DNA of 64,000 nt from an uncultured Prevotellaceae bacterium (GTDB lineage: Bacteria; Bacteroidota; Bacteroidia; Bacteroidales; Bacteroidaceae), in the NCBI GenBank assembly GCA_902792635.1, contig CADBAG010000007.1:62001-126000 (forward strand), given 5' to 3'. The notes under the pieces are model-generated. The model saw only the letters and a program-made list of their open reading frames with translations, was not told where the DNA came from and did not search any database. Both the position numbers and the translations under genes were made by a program. How positions within the stretch are numbered: position 1 is the first letter of the stretch; each line of letters opens with the position of its first letter. Positions 24,702 to 31,837 of the stretch are shown one piece after another.

Positions 24702-24935
24702 CCACTTTGTTATTAATGGCAAGGCTGTTATATCAGTGAAAATGGTTTTTCGTGACACAAGATTCTCTCGCTATTAGGGTTAGGATTAATGTTTTTAGTG
24801 TTTTAGGTTTATCAATGTATTAGTTGTTGATTGCTGAAATTTACTTATTATTTTCATATAGTCTAAGAAGTAGCCGCAGCGGTGGCATCTTTCTGCTAAT
24901 ATCCGTTAATGAACTTTGTAATTAAAGGGTATTGA

Positions 24936-24973
24936 CGAAAGAAGGAGTAACCGTGAGGCTACTCCTTCTTTCG
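24936..24973. terminator. Strong hairpin before the late region
   Basis: The arm CGAAAGAAGGAGTA (24936-24949) pairs perfectly with 24960-24973 across a 10-base loop. On the minus strand, the direction of the early transcript, no T-run follows, so classic termination is uncertain. It may instead be an antitermination or stability site. Confidence 0.5.
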
Positions 24974-24994
24974 TTATGCATCTGTGTCGCTTGC

Positions 24995-25025
24995 GTTCCG
25001 TATGCCGGCGCAGTGCGCTGGCCTC
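24995..25025 (+). repeat. Type II palindromic element
   Basis: GTTCCGTAT is followed by GCCGGCGC-AGT-GCGCTGGC (complete stem with one G-T pair) and then CTC. A type I copy starts two bases later (25027), so the two kinds lie in tandem. Confidence 0.72.
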
Positions 25026-25026
25026 A

Positions 25027-25053
25027 GTTCTGTGCGCTATCCTAAGGGTAGCG
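25027..25053 (+). repeat. Type I palindromic element overlapping a stop codon
   Basis: GTTCTGTG is followed by CGCTATCC-TAA-GGGTAGCG, paired with one G-T. The stop codon of the minus-strand gene at 25037 lies inside the stem, so the element supplies the last codons of that gene. Confidence 0.75.
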
Positions 25054-25786
25054 TAAGCTTTATCTTGACAGCATCCTTCTTTCTGAGACACTTGTCACAA
25101 GGCCAGAAAGCCTTACCTTCATCGATGCCGTGAGGCATGACTGCTATGTAGATGTACCCGTCATCAGTCCTATACCTGAACCCTGCCTTGCTATAGTCTT
25201 CTTCGTCCCTGTCTTTATCCGTATGGTAGGACATACGTTCGATATCCAGCAATTGCATGATGCGAAGAATCTTATAGATGAGGTCTGATCTGAAATACTG
25301 ACCGTCTATAAGCACGGGGAATTCATCCACCGGCACCTTCTGGCCCGGATGCAGATATACGCGGCCGGTACCTGAGCAGATAGGGCACTCTGCCGGAAGG
25401 CTATATTCCTCACCATTCTTGGCAGTATAATCAACACTTACCTCGCCCTTCCCGTGACATTCCTCGCATTCTCCGTAGTCTTTCAGTGGTACGGCTTCAA
25501 TCCCTTTCTCTAAGACGTCACGTCTCAAATCATATTTGCTGTCATCGCTAAGAGTATGCAGCATTTCATCGACATTAGGCTTGTCAAGATCCTTATAAGC
25601 TGGTTTACTGACATATTTAAGTGCCAGCTCTTCGTCAACTGCCACCATCAGATGCCCGTCTGTCGCTACGAGTTTCTGGTCTTGCCAGAATGGAGCCACA
25701 TATGCCGGAAAATATTCTTCCGACGCGTCAGGATCAGTCGCTAACAGCAGCGCATCCTTGAAATCCTCACTAATAATCTCTTTCAT
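25037..25786 (-). CDS. Phage protein with DnaJ-type zinc motif
   Basis: This 249-residue protein has two cysteine pairs of the kind CxxCxGxG: GECEECHGKGEV and ECPICSGTGRVYL (residues about 115-155), a zinc-binding hairpin as in DnaJ. A further CDKC is near the C-terminus. The N-terminal part (LVATDGHLMVAVDEELALKY) resembles phage proteins that echo the sliding-clamp N-domain; this is only a weak similarity. It lies at the end of the early/middle block. The function is not known. The last codons come from a palindromic element. Confidence 0.65.
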   Translation of the reverse strand: MKEIISEDFKDALLLATDPDASEEYFPAYVAPFWQDQKLVATDGHLMVAVDEELALKYVSKPAYKDLDKPNVDEMLHTLSDDSKYDLRRDVLEKGIEAVPLKDYGECEECHGKGEVSVDYTAKNGEEYSLPAECPICSGTGRVYLHPGQKVPVDEFPVLIDGQYFRSDLIYKILRIMQLLDIERMSYHTDKDRDEEDYSKAGFRYRTDDGYIYIAVMPHGIDEGKAFWPCDKCLRKKDAVKIKLTLPLG

Positions 25787-25871
25787 CTTCTTTGTCTTTT
25801 ATGTTATTTACAATAGCCAGGCTCATGAATCCAACCATCGCCCCGACCATGAATGCTACAATTATTGCCAT
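25770..25871 (-). CDS. 33-residue single-span membrane microprotein
   Basis: The sequence begins MAIIVAFMVGAMVGFMSLAI and ends with a charged tail NNIKDKEDERDY. One membrane helix with a charged C-terminal tail is predicted. It overlaps the downstream zinc-motif gene by 17 bases, which suggests coupled translation. The small size, sensible protein and packing argue for a real gene, but no homologue is recognised. Confidence 0.6.
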   Translation of the reverse strand: MAIIVAFMVGAMVGFMSLAIVNNIKDKEDERDY

Positions 25872-25896
25872 GATTTCTAAATTTTATGATTTTTAT

Positions 25897-26058
25897 TTAT
25901 TCATCAAAATAAATCGCCACCGCTCCTACCACGAATACCGTCACCAAGGCGAACATAAAACCTATCGCCGCATCTTTGATAGTTTCTCGAACGGTAAGAT
26001 AAAGCATGGTAGCAACCATCATCGCGGATAGAAGCTGAACGTAAGTCTTGTTATTCAT
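25897..26058 (-). CDS. 53-residue membrane protein
   Basis: The protein begins MNNKTYVQLLSAMMVATMLY and has a second hydrophobic span (AAIGFMFALVTVFVVGAVAI), so two membrane helices are predicted. It overlaps the stop of the upstream gene (26051) by eight bases. It forms part of a run of three small membrane proteins (26374 to 25770). The function is unknown. Confidence 0.65.
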   Translation of the reverse strand: MNNKTYVQLLSAMMVATMLYLTVRETIKDAAIGFMFALVTVFVVGAVAIYFDE

Positions 26059-26374
26059 AGCTCGTTATTCTTGAATAGTTCTTATTGACGTTGTAGATTT
26101 CTTCCAGGGAATCCGTGTGCAGCTGTAGGGTATCGTATCTCCATTCCGCCGATGACACTTTTGCCTTCATCCCCATGTAGTTGAAGATATTCGTCAGCAA
26201 TAGAATGATGCCAAAGGCAATCATCGCACGTATTGGGTACTTTTCGATGAGTTCTGCCAATTTCCTCAGTAGCCACGCCCCACATCCGATGACCACAAAC
26301 CACACAATCGGCGGGATGATGAGCTTTGCGAAGTTCTTTATGAACCTCAATATTTTAAAAACAATTTTCTTCAT
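26051..26374 (-). CDS. Small membrane protein, two spans
   Basis: This 107-residue protein has a basic N-terminus (MKKIVFKILRFIKNFAK) and two hydrophobic segments: LIIPPIVWFVVIGCGAWLL (about 18-36) and MIAFGIILLLTNIFNYMGM (about 50-68). The C-terminal third is probably soluble and helical. It lies upstream of two more tiny membrane proteins. No family is recognised. In the 188-base gap above it (26375-26562), an open frame 26389-26523 could encode 44 residues but is not convincing. Confidence 0.62.
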   Translation of the reverse strand: MKKIVFKILRFIKNFAKLIIPPIVWFVVIGCGAWLLRKLAELIEKYPIRAMIAFGIILLLTNIFNYMGMKAKVSSAEWRYDTLQLHTDSLEEIYNVNKNYSRITSYE

Positions 26375-26525
26375 GATAGTTTCTTTTTTTAAAACTCCCC
26401 GGCTCTCACGAGTGAGGGAGTATGAACATGGATCATTTTACTTATTTCCCCACGCCTGGGGACCACCTTTATAAACTTTATGAATATTATGAAATTGAAT
26501 AAAGAGAGGTTATTTCTTCCCATGC

Positions 26526-26555
26526 GTTCGGTATGCACGCGCAGTGCGCGGGCCT
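26526..26555 (+). repeat. Type II palindromic element after a stop codon
   Basis: GTTCGGTAT is followed by GCACGCGC-AGT-GCGCGGGC (one mismatch) and then CTCC. On the minus strand it begins eight bases after the stop of the 26563 gene. Confidence 0.7.
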
Positions 26556-26562
26556 CCTATGC

Positions 26563-27471
26563 CTACAGCCCCACTTTCTTCCTGAAGAAAGCCTCGGCAG
26601 CTGCACAGTCTTTCTCAATGATACCCGGGTTGTCGTCGAACCACTCCTTGACCTCGATGTTATACTTCAGTGCTGCGGCGCTGGCTCTCTCGGCAACCTC
26701 CGGAGACGTCATGCGGTTGGACAGCGCCTGAAGGGCTTCCTTACAAGCCTTGTCGCGGTGCAGATCCTGCGCCTCTTCGGTATCAAGACTGCCCGCAGCT
26801 ACCTTGAACTTCTCCTTCAGCCTTCCCAGACGTCCGTCGGCAAACTCCTTGCGGATATCCGCCTCGTATCTGTCCAGGCACAACTGCATGTAAGCATCGA
26901 AGAAGGTGCAGGCGTAGCAAAGTACATTGTAGGCAGTGAAGACGTAACTTGCCAGCTCCACATCCCGAGTATACCTAACCTTCAACAGGAAGTTTGAAAT
27001 GCTCATGCGGATGATGAAGACATCGTGATTCCATGAGTCCTGCCAGGAGTCCAGATAGTCCCTGATGAACTGACTGCGGTCGATATTGAAGTTATCCGTG
27101 CCACTCAGCACCACTTCCAACCGTTTGTCATACCGGTCCATGAATCGCTCACACTCCTGGCATGCAGCTCTGATGCCTTTCTTCTTCCATTTGGGAGAAT
27201 CTTTCAACTTGTCGATGGCATCATTGAGCGCGATGAAGGCAACTTCGTTGACCGGCGCCACCATAGAGTACCATCTTGCGCATGCCTCTCCATGGTTCCG
27301 GTATTCCTCGACCATGCTCTTGATAGCAGCGTTGCGGATGGCGTTGGCTGATGCATGGATCATGCCGTATCTGCGGCCAAATTCACCCTGAAAAGGTGCT
27401 TTCGCGGCGTTTTTGGCCGCATTATGGACGTTTTGCGCTATTTTAGCGCTATTTTCGCTTGTTTTATCCAT
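26563..27471 (-). CDS. Hypothetical helical phage protein
   Basis: This 302-residue protein is mostly helical and rich in Ala, Asp and Lys, with segments IKSMVEEYRNHGEACARWYS and VVLSGTDNFNIDRSQFIRDY. It has many conserved-looking aromatic and cysteine residues but no motif I can name. It lies in the middle of the early/middle operon between the putative nuclease group and small membrane proteins. The function is unknown. Confidence 0.6.
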   Translation of the reverse strand: MDKTSENSAKIAQNVHNAAKNAAKAPFQGEFGRRYGMIHASANAIRNAAIKSMVEEYRNHGEACARWYSMVAPVNEVAFIALNDAIDKLKDSPKWKKKGIRAACQECERFMDRYDKRLEVVLSGTDNFNIDRSQFIRDYLDSWQDSWNHDVFIIRMSISNFLLKVRYTRDVELASYVFTAYNVLCYACTFFDAYMQLCLDRYEADIRKEFADGRLGRLKEKFKVAAGSLDTEEAQDLHRDKACKEALQALSNRMTSPEVAERASAAALKYNIEVKEWFDDNPGIIEKDCAAAEAFFRKKVGL

Positions 27472-27538
27472 TTCCGATTAACTATACCATTTTGATGTTT
27501 TACGCGATTTTTGCCCCACTTCTGCAAGCGTAGCGGCA

Positions 27539-27874
27539 TTATAAGCGTATATTTGTGCGTAGACATACCTTTGAATAGTGGCGTGAATCGATGAAAACTG
27601 CCGGAATATCCTCGAAAAACTCCGAACTGACGGCCGTATAGACCACTTTCTGGGTCTTTTTCTCGACTACCGCTGTCATGTAAGCCGTACGAGGGTAATA
27701 GTGGCTTCTGCTGCCTGTATGCAACTGTCTTTCCATCTCGGCGGCATCCCAGGAGCATCTTTCGAGCCTGATCCGCTCTTCGGCTTCGATGGATGCAGCT
27801 CTCGCCCGCAGTTTTCTGACTCCTTCCTCCCTTCTTGCCTCGATTCTCGCTTTAGCGGATGGTGTCATACCCAT
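27539..27874 (-). CDS. Hypothetical small phage protein
   Basis: This 111-residue protein has a basic helical N-terminal half (SAKARIEARREEGVRKLRAR, then EERIRLERCSWDAAEMERQL). It also has a beta-like C-terminal half (TAYMTAVVEKKTQKVVYTAV). It lies 12 bases after the stop at 27887. No family is recognised. Confidence 0.5.
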   Translation of the reverse strand: MGMTPSAKARIEARREEGVRKLRARAASIEAEERIRLERCSWDAAEMERQLHTGSRSHYYPRTAYMTAVVEKKTQKVVYTAVSSEFFEDIPAVFIDSRHYSKVCLRTNIRL

Positions 27875-27886
27875 ACCTCGCTCGTT

Positions 27887-28069
27887 TTATGGTTGAACAT
27901 CGGCTTTCTCGTTCTGTGCGACGCCCTTTAGGGTATCGCCCCTGTGCTCATCCGCCCATCTTGCGCCGGCTTCAAAAGCACACTTGCGTGAAAGGTACCC
28001 ATGTCTGCCCGCTGCTATGGCGTAGGCACTTGCTTCTCTCGAAATCTGTCTGTCTCTATCCATATCCAA
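27887..28069 (-). CDS. Small phage protein with element-derived C-terminus
   Basis: This 60-residue protein, MDMDRDRQISREASAYAIAA and on, has a helical pattern (CAFEAGARWADEH) seen in many tiny Bacteroides phage proteins. Its last part (DTLKGVAQNEKADVQP) is encoded by the palindromic element at 27911-27938, which probably replaced the original end. The function is unknown. Confidence 0.55.
   Translation of the reverse strand: MDMDRDRQISREASAYAIAAGRHGYLSRKCAFEAGARWADEHRGDTLKGVAQNEKADVQP
27911..27938 (+). repeat. Type I palindromic element, in-frame
   Basis: GTTCTGTG is followed by CGACGCCC-TTTA-GGGTATCG; two stem positions are weakened, so this copy is decaying. It is read in frame on the minus strand as TLKGVAQN. 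Confidence 0.72.
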
Positions 28070-28076
28070 ATGCTTT

Positions 28077-28430
28077 TTATTGATTATCCTTTGAACTGTT
28101 ATTAAATTCCACCTTACGGAGGATGATATCGGTATTGATGACGAAGACAGCCGTACCGTCGTTGTTGGCTTTCATGAGAGCCAACTGAGGATGCAGCCCT
28201 TCGCCTACGCCTCCGACCATGTGCGCGCTCAAGACAGGCTTGCGGCATCTCGAGAACTCCTTCATGGACGTATCGATACACTGAATGACGTCTTCCTTGA
28301 TCTTCTCGAAGTCCTCTGCGTCCACGATCACGCGGTCGTACATGAACCGCACATAGTCCTCGACCTTCTTGCACAGCCGGTTCCCCGGTGCATTTGCTAT
28401 TACCTTCACGAAATACTGTTTCTTTGCCAT
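28077..28430 (-). CDS. Hypothetical phage protein
   Basis: This 117-residue mixed alpha/beta protein has KVEDYVRFMYDRVIVDAEDF and CIDTSMKEFSRCRKPVLSAH segments, with a C-terminal beta strand AVFVINTDIILRKVEF. It lies between the nuclease gene and two tiny genes of the early operon. No family is recognised. Confidence 0.55.
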   Translation of the reverse strand: MAKKQYFVKVIANAPGNRLCKKVEDYVRFMYDRVIVDAEDFEKIKEDVIQCIDTSMKEFSRCRKPVLSAHMVGGVGEGLHPQLALMKANNDGTAVFVINTDIILRKVEFNNSSKDNQ

Positions 28431-28480
28431 AATGATTATTTTGTTTTGATGATTATTCGCTGTTTCTTGATGATCATTCT

Positions 28481-29095
28481 CTATTTCTTGCCGACTATCC
28501 GCTGAAGTTTCTTTTTCTCCATGTCGGTCTCTGTTTGCTGTAAGGCTGCATGCACTTTCTTCAGGCGCTGCACCGTGCCGGCATTCATGCCATGAAGATA
28601 ACGCCCCACCATCTCCACGAAGTCATCGAAGCTTCGGCAGATAATGTACTTGCCGCCGGCATTCTCAAGATACGCCTGGAACACTTTCTGCTGGTACGAC
28701 TGCTTTCCTGCCTTCGTCTTCATCTCGATAGCCAGGCATGTATGATCCCATGCCGGCACCTGGAGTATCAGATCCGCGACGCCCGCCACGACTCCTTCTG
28801 CCTTACCGATGGCGCCCTGCACTCTCCCGTTGGCCGTTCCTTCATTCTTCGGATGGTACAGTAGCGTCTTGAGATACGGATACTGGTATCCGAACCATCT
28901 CACGCACATGATCTGTAGCTCCGTCTCCTTGTGCTGATATTTCTTCTTATCCATGGCCAATGTCTTATTATCCATGACCAATGTCTTCTTATCCATGACC
29001 AATGTCTTCTTATCCATGACCAATGTCTTCTTATCCATGACCAATGTCTTCTTATCCATGACCAATGACCAATGTCTTCTTATCCATGACTTCAA
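28481..29095 (-). CDS. VRR-NUC nuclease with tandem-repeat N-terminus
   Basis: This protein has up to 204 residues. The core (KETELQIMCVRWFGYQYPYL, HPKNEG, GVADLILQVP, AIEMKTKAGKQS) is a VRR-NUC domain of the PD-(D/E)xK family: D in GVADL, and E and K in EMK. Such nucleases act on branched or replicating DNA in phages. The first 47 residues are copies of MDKKTLV from a 21-base tandem repeat (28948-29091), and each copy holds an ATG. Translation may start at any of them; the shortest sensible form begins at 28954. Confidence 0.88.
   Translation of the reverse strand: MKSWIRRHWSLVMDKKTLVMDKKTLVMDKKTLVMDKKTLVMDNKTLAMDKKKYQHKETELQIMCVRWFGYQYPYLKTLLYHPKNEGTANGRVQGAIGKAEGVVAGVADLILQVPAWDHTCLAIEMKTKAGKQSYQQKVFQAYLENAGGKYIICRSFDDFVEMVGRYLHGMNAGTVQRLKKVHAALQQTETDMEKKKLQRIVGKK
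28948..29091. repeat. 21-base tandem repeat at the VRR-NUC start
   Basis: About 6.5 copies of TTATCCATGACCAATGTCTTC-type units, 21 bases each, with small variants at both ends. One unit near 29064-29070 carries a 7-base internal duplication. Each unit encodes MDKKTLV on the minus strand, so copy-number change alters the N-terminus by seven residues without a frameshift. Confidence 0.9.
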
Positions 29096-29218
29096 CTGTT
29101 AATTTTTAACACAAAAATACCCCTAAAAATCCGCCGTGCGTGTGAAAAAGGGTCAGGCGCGGTTTGCGGCCATCCGGTCCTAAAATCGAAGGCCTATGGG
29201 GTATAGGGGCGATGATGA

Positions 29219-29851
29219 TCAGAATGCCCGATTAGCTTCCGACACGGCTGCTTCGACGTGCTCCCTTGTGAGATATCCGGTGCGAACCATGCCGCTCTGC
29301 TGCATGAAGGCATTGATGCCTTTGTTGCCGCCACCTAACTTCTCGACTGACTCACTGATGTATTGCTGGAGTGCCGGCTTACCCGTGACTTCGACCATCT
29401 TCTGTGGCTGTTCGCCTCTATCGTAGTACTTGCCTTGAAGCTGCTGCCAATATGGTAGGAAGTTAGAGCGAAAAGCAGAGAGAAGGTCGCCGGTGTCGAA
29501 TGCAGTGTAGCTGCGCTTGCTTTTGTAGCTGCCTTGATAGCCCGCAAAGTATAGCGCTGCTTCATAGATCCCGCATCCCTTATTCGATGCCACGAACATG
29601 TTGGCAGTCATATCCATCGCTTGCGGATTAGGAGTGCTACCGTTGGGGGCGCTCAGCGTATAGATGCCCATGATCTGCGTCTTGACCAGAGACACCGCAA
29701 GGCCAGGGAGGCGGTACAGGCTGTCTATTCTGCCTAATGCTACCGATGGTGCTTTCACGCACTTCTCTTCGTCGCTGAGGAACTTGCCCCAATTGGCAGG
29801 CTTGAAAGCCTCGACAACCTTTTCCTTGGTGGGAAACTTATCAAAAAACAT
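29219..29851 (-). CDS. Hypothetical protein, replication region
   Basis: The protein has 210 residues when started at the ATG at 29851, which overlaps the stop of the upstream gene by 11 bases. An open frame continues upstream but yields a Ser/Arg-rich stretch that is probably not translated. The protein (FFDKFPTKEKVVEAFKPANW, YLTREHVEAAVSEANRAF) is helical with no obvious domain. In context it could act in phage DNA replication, which is inference. A 123-base non-coding gap lies beyond it toward the nuclease gene. Confidence 0.6.
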   Translation of the reverse strand: MFFDKFPTKEKVVEAFKPANWGKFLSDEEKCVKAPSVALGRIDSLYRLPGLAVSLVKTQIMGIYTLSAPNGSTPNPQAMDMTANMFVASNKGCGIYEAALYFAGYQGSYKSKRSYTAFDTGDLLSAFRSNFLPYWQQLQGKYYDRGEQPQKMVEVTGKPALQQYISESVEKLGGGNKGINAFMQQSGMVRTGYLTREHVEAAVSEANRAF

Positions 29852-30371
29852 CTGTTCCTGCTGACGCCTGCTGCATCTTGCTGAGGTCGAACCCCATGCG
29901 CTGGTATTCCTCGCGCTGCTGTTGCTCGAACTCCTTGAGGAATCTGTCTTTTGGTGTGAGCTGTTTGTTTCCATTGTTATTTTCTTTATTTAGTTTTATC
30001 ATGAGCCAGGAGTTGAAATGACTCTTGGCATCTTGTAAGTTCTCGTGCGACTGATGGCCGCGGCATTGTTGGTCAACAAAGAACTCCTCGATTGTGTCTT
30101 TCAGTTTCTGTGGAGTGATCTTGTATTTCATGCACATCGTCTCGCTCCATGAAGTATCGGAGAGCATCTGCTGCTTATAGTCGTCAGGCCCTTTGCTCAC
30201 ATGAGCGCGAACCCAGTCACAGAAGCGAGTCTTATAGTCGGTCATGCTCGTGTGCTGCACACCTTTAGCAATGCATTCGCGGTCGTACGACGCCAAGAGT
30301 GACCAATAGCGGTCCGGACTCAATCCGAAATCTTGCTTCAGGCGCGTCATCATCTCAACCGAACCTTTCAT
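29841..30371 (-). CDS. Probable replication-associated helical protein
   Basis: This 176-residue protein, KQDFGLSPDRYWSLLASYDR, then YKTRFCDWVRAHVSK, resembles helical proteins often fused to or next to replication initiators in Bacteroides phages (pattern HFNSWLMIKLNKE). It follows the winged-helix gene at 30452 and overlaps the next gene. A helper or replisome-organiser role is plausible but not proven. Confidence 0.55.
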   Translation of the reverse strand: MKGSVEMMTRLKQDFGLSPDRYWSLLASYDRECIAKGVQHTSMTDYKTRFCDWVRAHVSKGPDDYKQQMLSDTSWSETMCMKYKITPQKLKDTIEEFFVDQQCRGHQSHENLQDAKSHFNSWLMIKLNKENNNGNKQLTPKDRFLKEFEQQQREEYQRMGFDLSKMQQASAGTDVF

Positions 30372-30451
30372 GTCGTCATAGAAATTCTTTTCTGAATCTC
30401 CCTCGCGCGCGGAAGAAGGAGAAGAAGATAATTCTTTCTTTCTTACTTTCT

Positions 30452-30859
30452 TTATATTCTAAGGATATGTTGGGTGTCATCTGTGGTGTCATCTGTGGTG
30501 TCATCTGTGGTGTCATCTGTGGTGTCATCTGTGGTGTCAAATGTTACCGATTGGTATTTATCGAATTTCTTAATTGTAATGAGTGTATATTTTCGGGTAG
30601 GCTCTTTGGCTATCTCCCCGGACTCTGTCAACCTAGCCAGGTCACGTATCACGGTCCTCTTTGAAAGTCCCGTCTGCGCAACAAGTTTATTAGCACTGGT
30701 TATCAGCTGGCCTCTTTTTATGGCTATACCTTTCCATTTCTTATCTTTCTGATTGGCTATAAAGAGCAAGTGAATGAACAGGTGAGCCATAGACGGCACA
30801 GTGTACCATTCCCACTCAGTGATCTTCCGATAAAGTTTTATCCATCCTTCTGCCATCAT
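30452..30859 (-). CDS. Winged-helix replication/regulatory protein with repeat tail
   Basis: In this 135-residue protein the N-terminal part (GWIKLYRKITEWEWY, LFIHLLFIAN) and the winged helix (KLVAQTGLSKRTVIRDLARL, then ESGEIAKEP) match the N-terminus of phage replication initiator/replisome organiser proteins. The C-terminus is a DDTT repeat from a 12-base tandem repeat (30474-30540), possibly where a longer protein has been cut short. It overlaps the upstream gene by four bases. Confidence 0.75.
   Translation of the reverse strand: MMAEGWIKLYRKITEWEWYTVPSMAHLFIHLLFIANQKDKKWKGIAIKRGQLITSANKLVAQTGLSKRTVIRDLARLTESGEIAKEPTRKYTLITIKKFDKYQSVTFDTTDDTTDDTTDDTTDDTTDDTQHILRI
30474..30540. repeat. 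12-base tandem repeat encoding DDTT
   Basis: About five and a half copies of GTGTCATCTGTG follow one another. On the minus strand they give DDTTDDTT at the C-terminus of the winged-helix protein. Copy-number change keeps the frame. Confidence 0.9.
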
Positions 30860-31116
30860 TGTAGATATTTATAGAGCGCGTCTTCGAGGAAGAGCAGCTG
30901 ACCTTGCTTGGCACCATCACCGAGTTTCTTATGCGGAAATTCGTTTTTATGCAGTCTCATCCATGCCACAGACCTTCTGACAATAGTAGCAGCCTCCTTG
31001 AGTGTCACGTACTGGGGCTTGTCGTTAGCCAGCTCATGAAGCTTTGCGAGTTTCGCCACTACAGCATCTGCGACATCGTCGACTAACTTCCTGTATTCAT
31101 ATCTCGACATATCCAT
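30856..31116 (-). CDS. Helix-turn-helix (excisionase-like) protein
   Basis: This 86-residue protein has YVTLKEAATIVRRSVAWMRL (HTH) followed by HKKLGDGAKQGQLLFLEDAL, the layout of MerR/excisionase-type winged helices common in Bacteroidota phages. An N-terminal helix (KLVDDVADAVVAKLAKL) may dimerise. It may regulate early genes or assist excision. It overlaps the winged-helix replication gene by four bases. Confidence 0.72.
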   Translation of the reverse strand: MDMSRYEYRKLVDDVADAVVAKLAKLHELANDKPQYVTLKEAATIVRRSVAWMRLHKNEFPHKKLGDGAKQGQLLFLEDALYKYLQ

Positions 31117-31128
31117 AGCCGTAACCTT

Positions 31129-31296
31129 TTAGTAAGCGAACACATTACCGGCGACGACTGCCACGACGATCATGAGGAGTGTGACAGTATTCATGGCCAG
31201 CACCTCAGCACGCGTGAATGACTCACCGCAGAGGATGGAGAATGTTTTCGACTCCTTATGAAGCCAGCTATTGAGTGATGTGACATGGTTTTTCAT
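31129..31296 (-). CDS. 55-residue membrane protein
   Basis: The protein begins MKNHVTSLNSWLHKESKTFS and ends with a hydrophobic helix (NTVTLLMIVVAVVAGNVFAY). It fills most of the gap between the HTH gene and the cysteine microprotein gene. The frame, size and hydrophobic C-terminus are sensible for an early phage protein. The function is unknown. Confidence 0.6.
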   Translation of the reverse strand: MKNHVTSLNSWLHKESKTFSILCGESFTRAEVLAMNTVTLLMIVVAVVAGNVFAY

Positions 31297-31335
31297 AGTG
31301 AATAATCTTTGATGGTTTTACATGGAGGCGTCTTG

Positions 31336-31440
31336 TCATAGTTGACATACCTTCGCTACTTTCGGGCAGTACCTGCCGTTGAGAGAGTTTCTTGCGAGTG
31401 AACAAGTGCGGCATGGTTCCGGAGGGAGATAAGAGCTCAT
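31336..31440 (-). CDS. 34-residue four-cysteine microprotein
   Basis: The protein reads MSSYLPPEPCRTCSLARNSL and continues with GRYCPKVAKVCQL. It has CxxC and two further cysteines, a likely zinc knuckle. The start overlaps the upstream stop in an ATGA arrangement, strong support for translation. Similar short CxxC-NGRYC proteins occur in Bacteroides phages; the role is unknown. Confidence 0.62.
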   Translation of the reverse strand: MSSYLPPEPCRTCSLARNSLNGRYCPKVAKVCQL

Positions 31441-31730
31441 TTCTTCTTAGAAATCTTTGATGGACCTTTGATAACCTTTAGCCTGATCAGACACTTCCTT
31501 ATACCCTCGGAGCATGTGATTGAGTAAAATCCTTTTTTGTAAAGGAAGTCTACAGCAAGTCGGCATACTTGAGTCTGTGAGTATTGAATATCCTTACGCC
31601 CCATCATACTCTTGTAGTAGTTCTTCAGTGCAAGATCTCTTTCCTTCTCCTTCAGTTTTGATTGTGTTACTATGTCTTCCGCAAGGTTTGCAGGATCATT
31701 GTCTGTGTTGTTGTGGATGTTCTTTGCCAT
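31437..31730 (-). CDS. Hypothetical early phage protein
   Basis: This 97-residue protein is acidic at the N-terminus (IHNNTDNDPANLAEDIVTQS) and basic later (GRKDIQYSQTQVCRLAVDFL, ending KISKKK). It is probably helical, and a nucleic-acid contact is possible from its charge but unproven. It overlaps the four-cysteine microprotein by four bases. Confidence 0.55.
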   Translation of the reverse strand: MAKNIHNNTDNDPANLAEDIVTQSKLKEKERDLALKNYYKSMMGRKDIQYSQTQVCRLAVDFLYKKGFYSITCSEGIRKCLIRLKVIKGPSKISKKK

Positions 31731-31837
31731 TGTATATTGATTTTTTTTTGTTCTAAAGGCGGCTCAGCCTCATCATCGATTGATAAATCGCCAAATTTCC
31801 AATTCGCTATTATGAATGGCCTCGCCGCCGAATATTT

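Larger units (their letters stand above)
24665..25036. other. Gap upstream of portal with two strong hairpins
   Basis: The 372-base A/T-rich stretch has no convincing gene. It holds the inverted repeat at 24679-24701, a 14-bp perfect hairpin at 24936-24973 and a type II palindromic element at 24995-25025. A transcript from the early genes would have to pass all three before the late genes, so this is the likely early/late control region. I found no clear TAnnTTTG box on the minus strand. Confidence 0.55.

Noticed and set aside
26389-26523. 44-residue open frame between the 26563 and 26051 genes
   Set aside because: A/T-rich, starts beside a palindromic element and ends without coding features; not supported.
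28948-29091. CRISPR-like tandem array
   Set aside because: Units are contiguous without spacers and encode protein; there are no cas genes.
29852-29974. N-terminal extension of the 29219 gene
   Set aside because: It gives a Ser/Arg-rich stretch that mirrors the upstream gene in another frame; the ATG at 29851 overlapping the stop is more natural.
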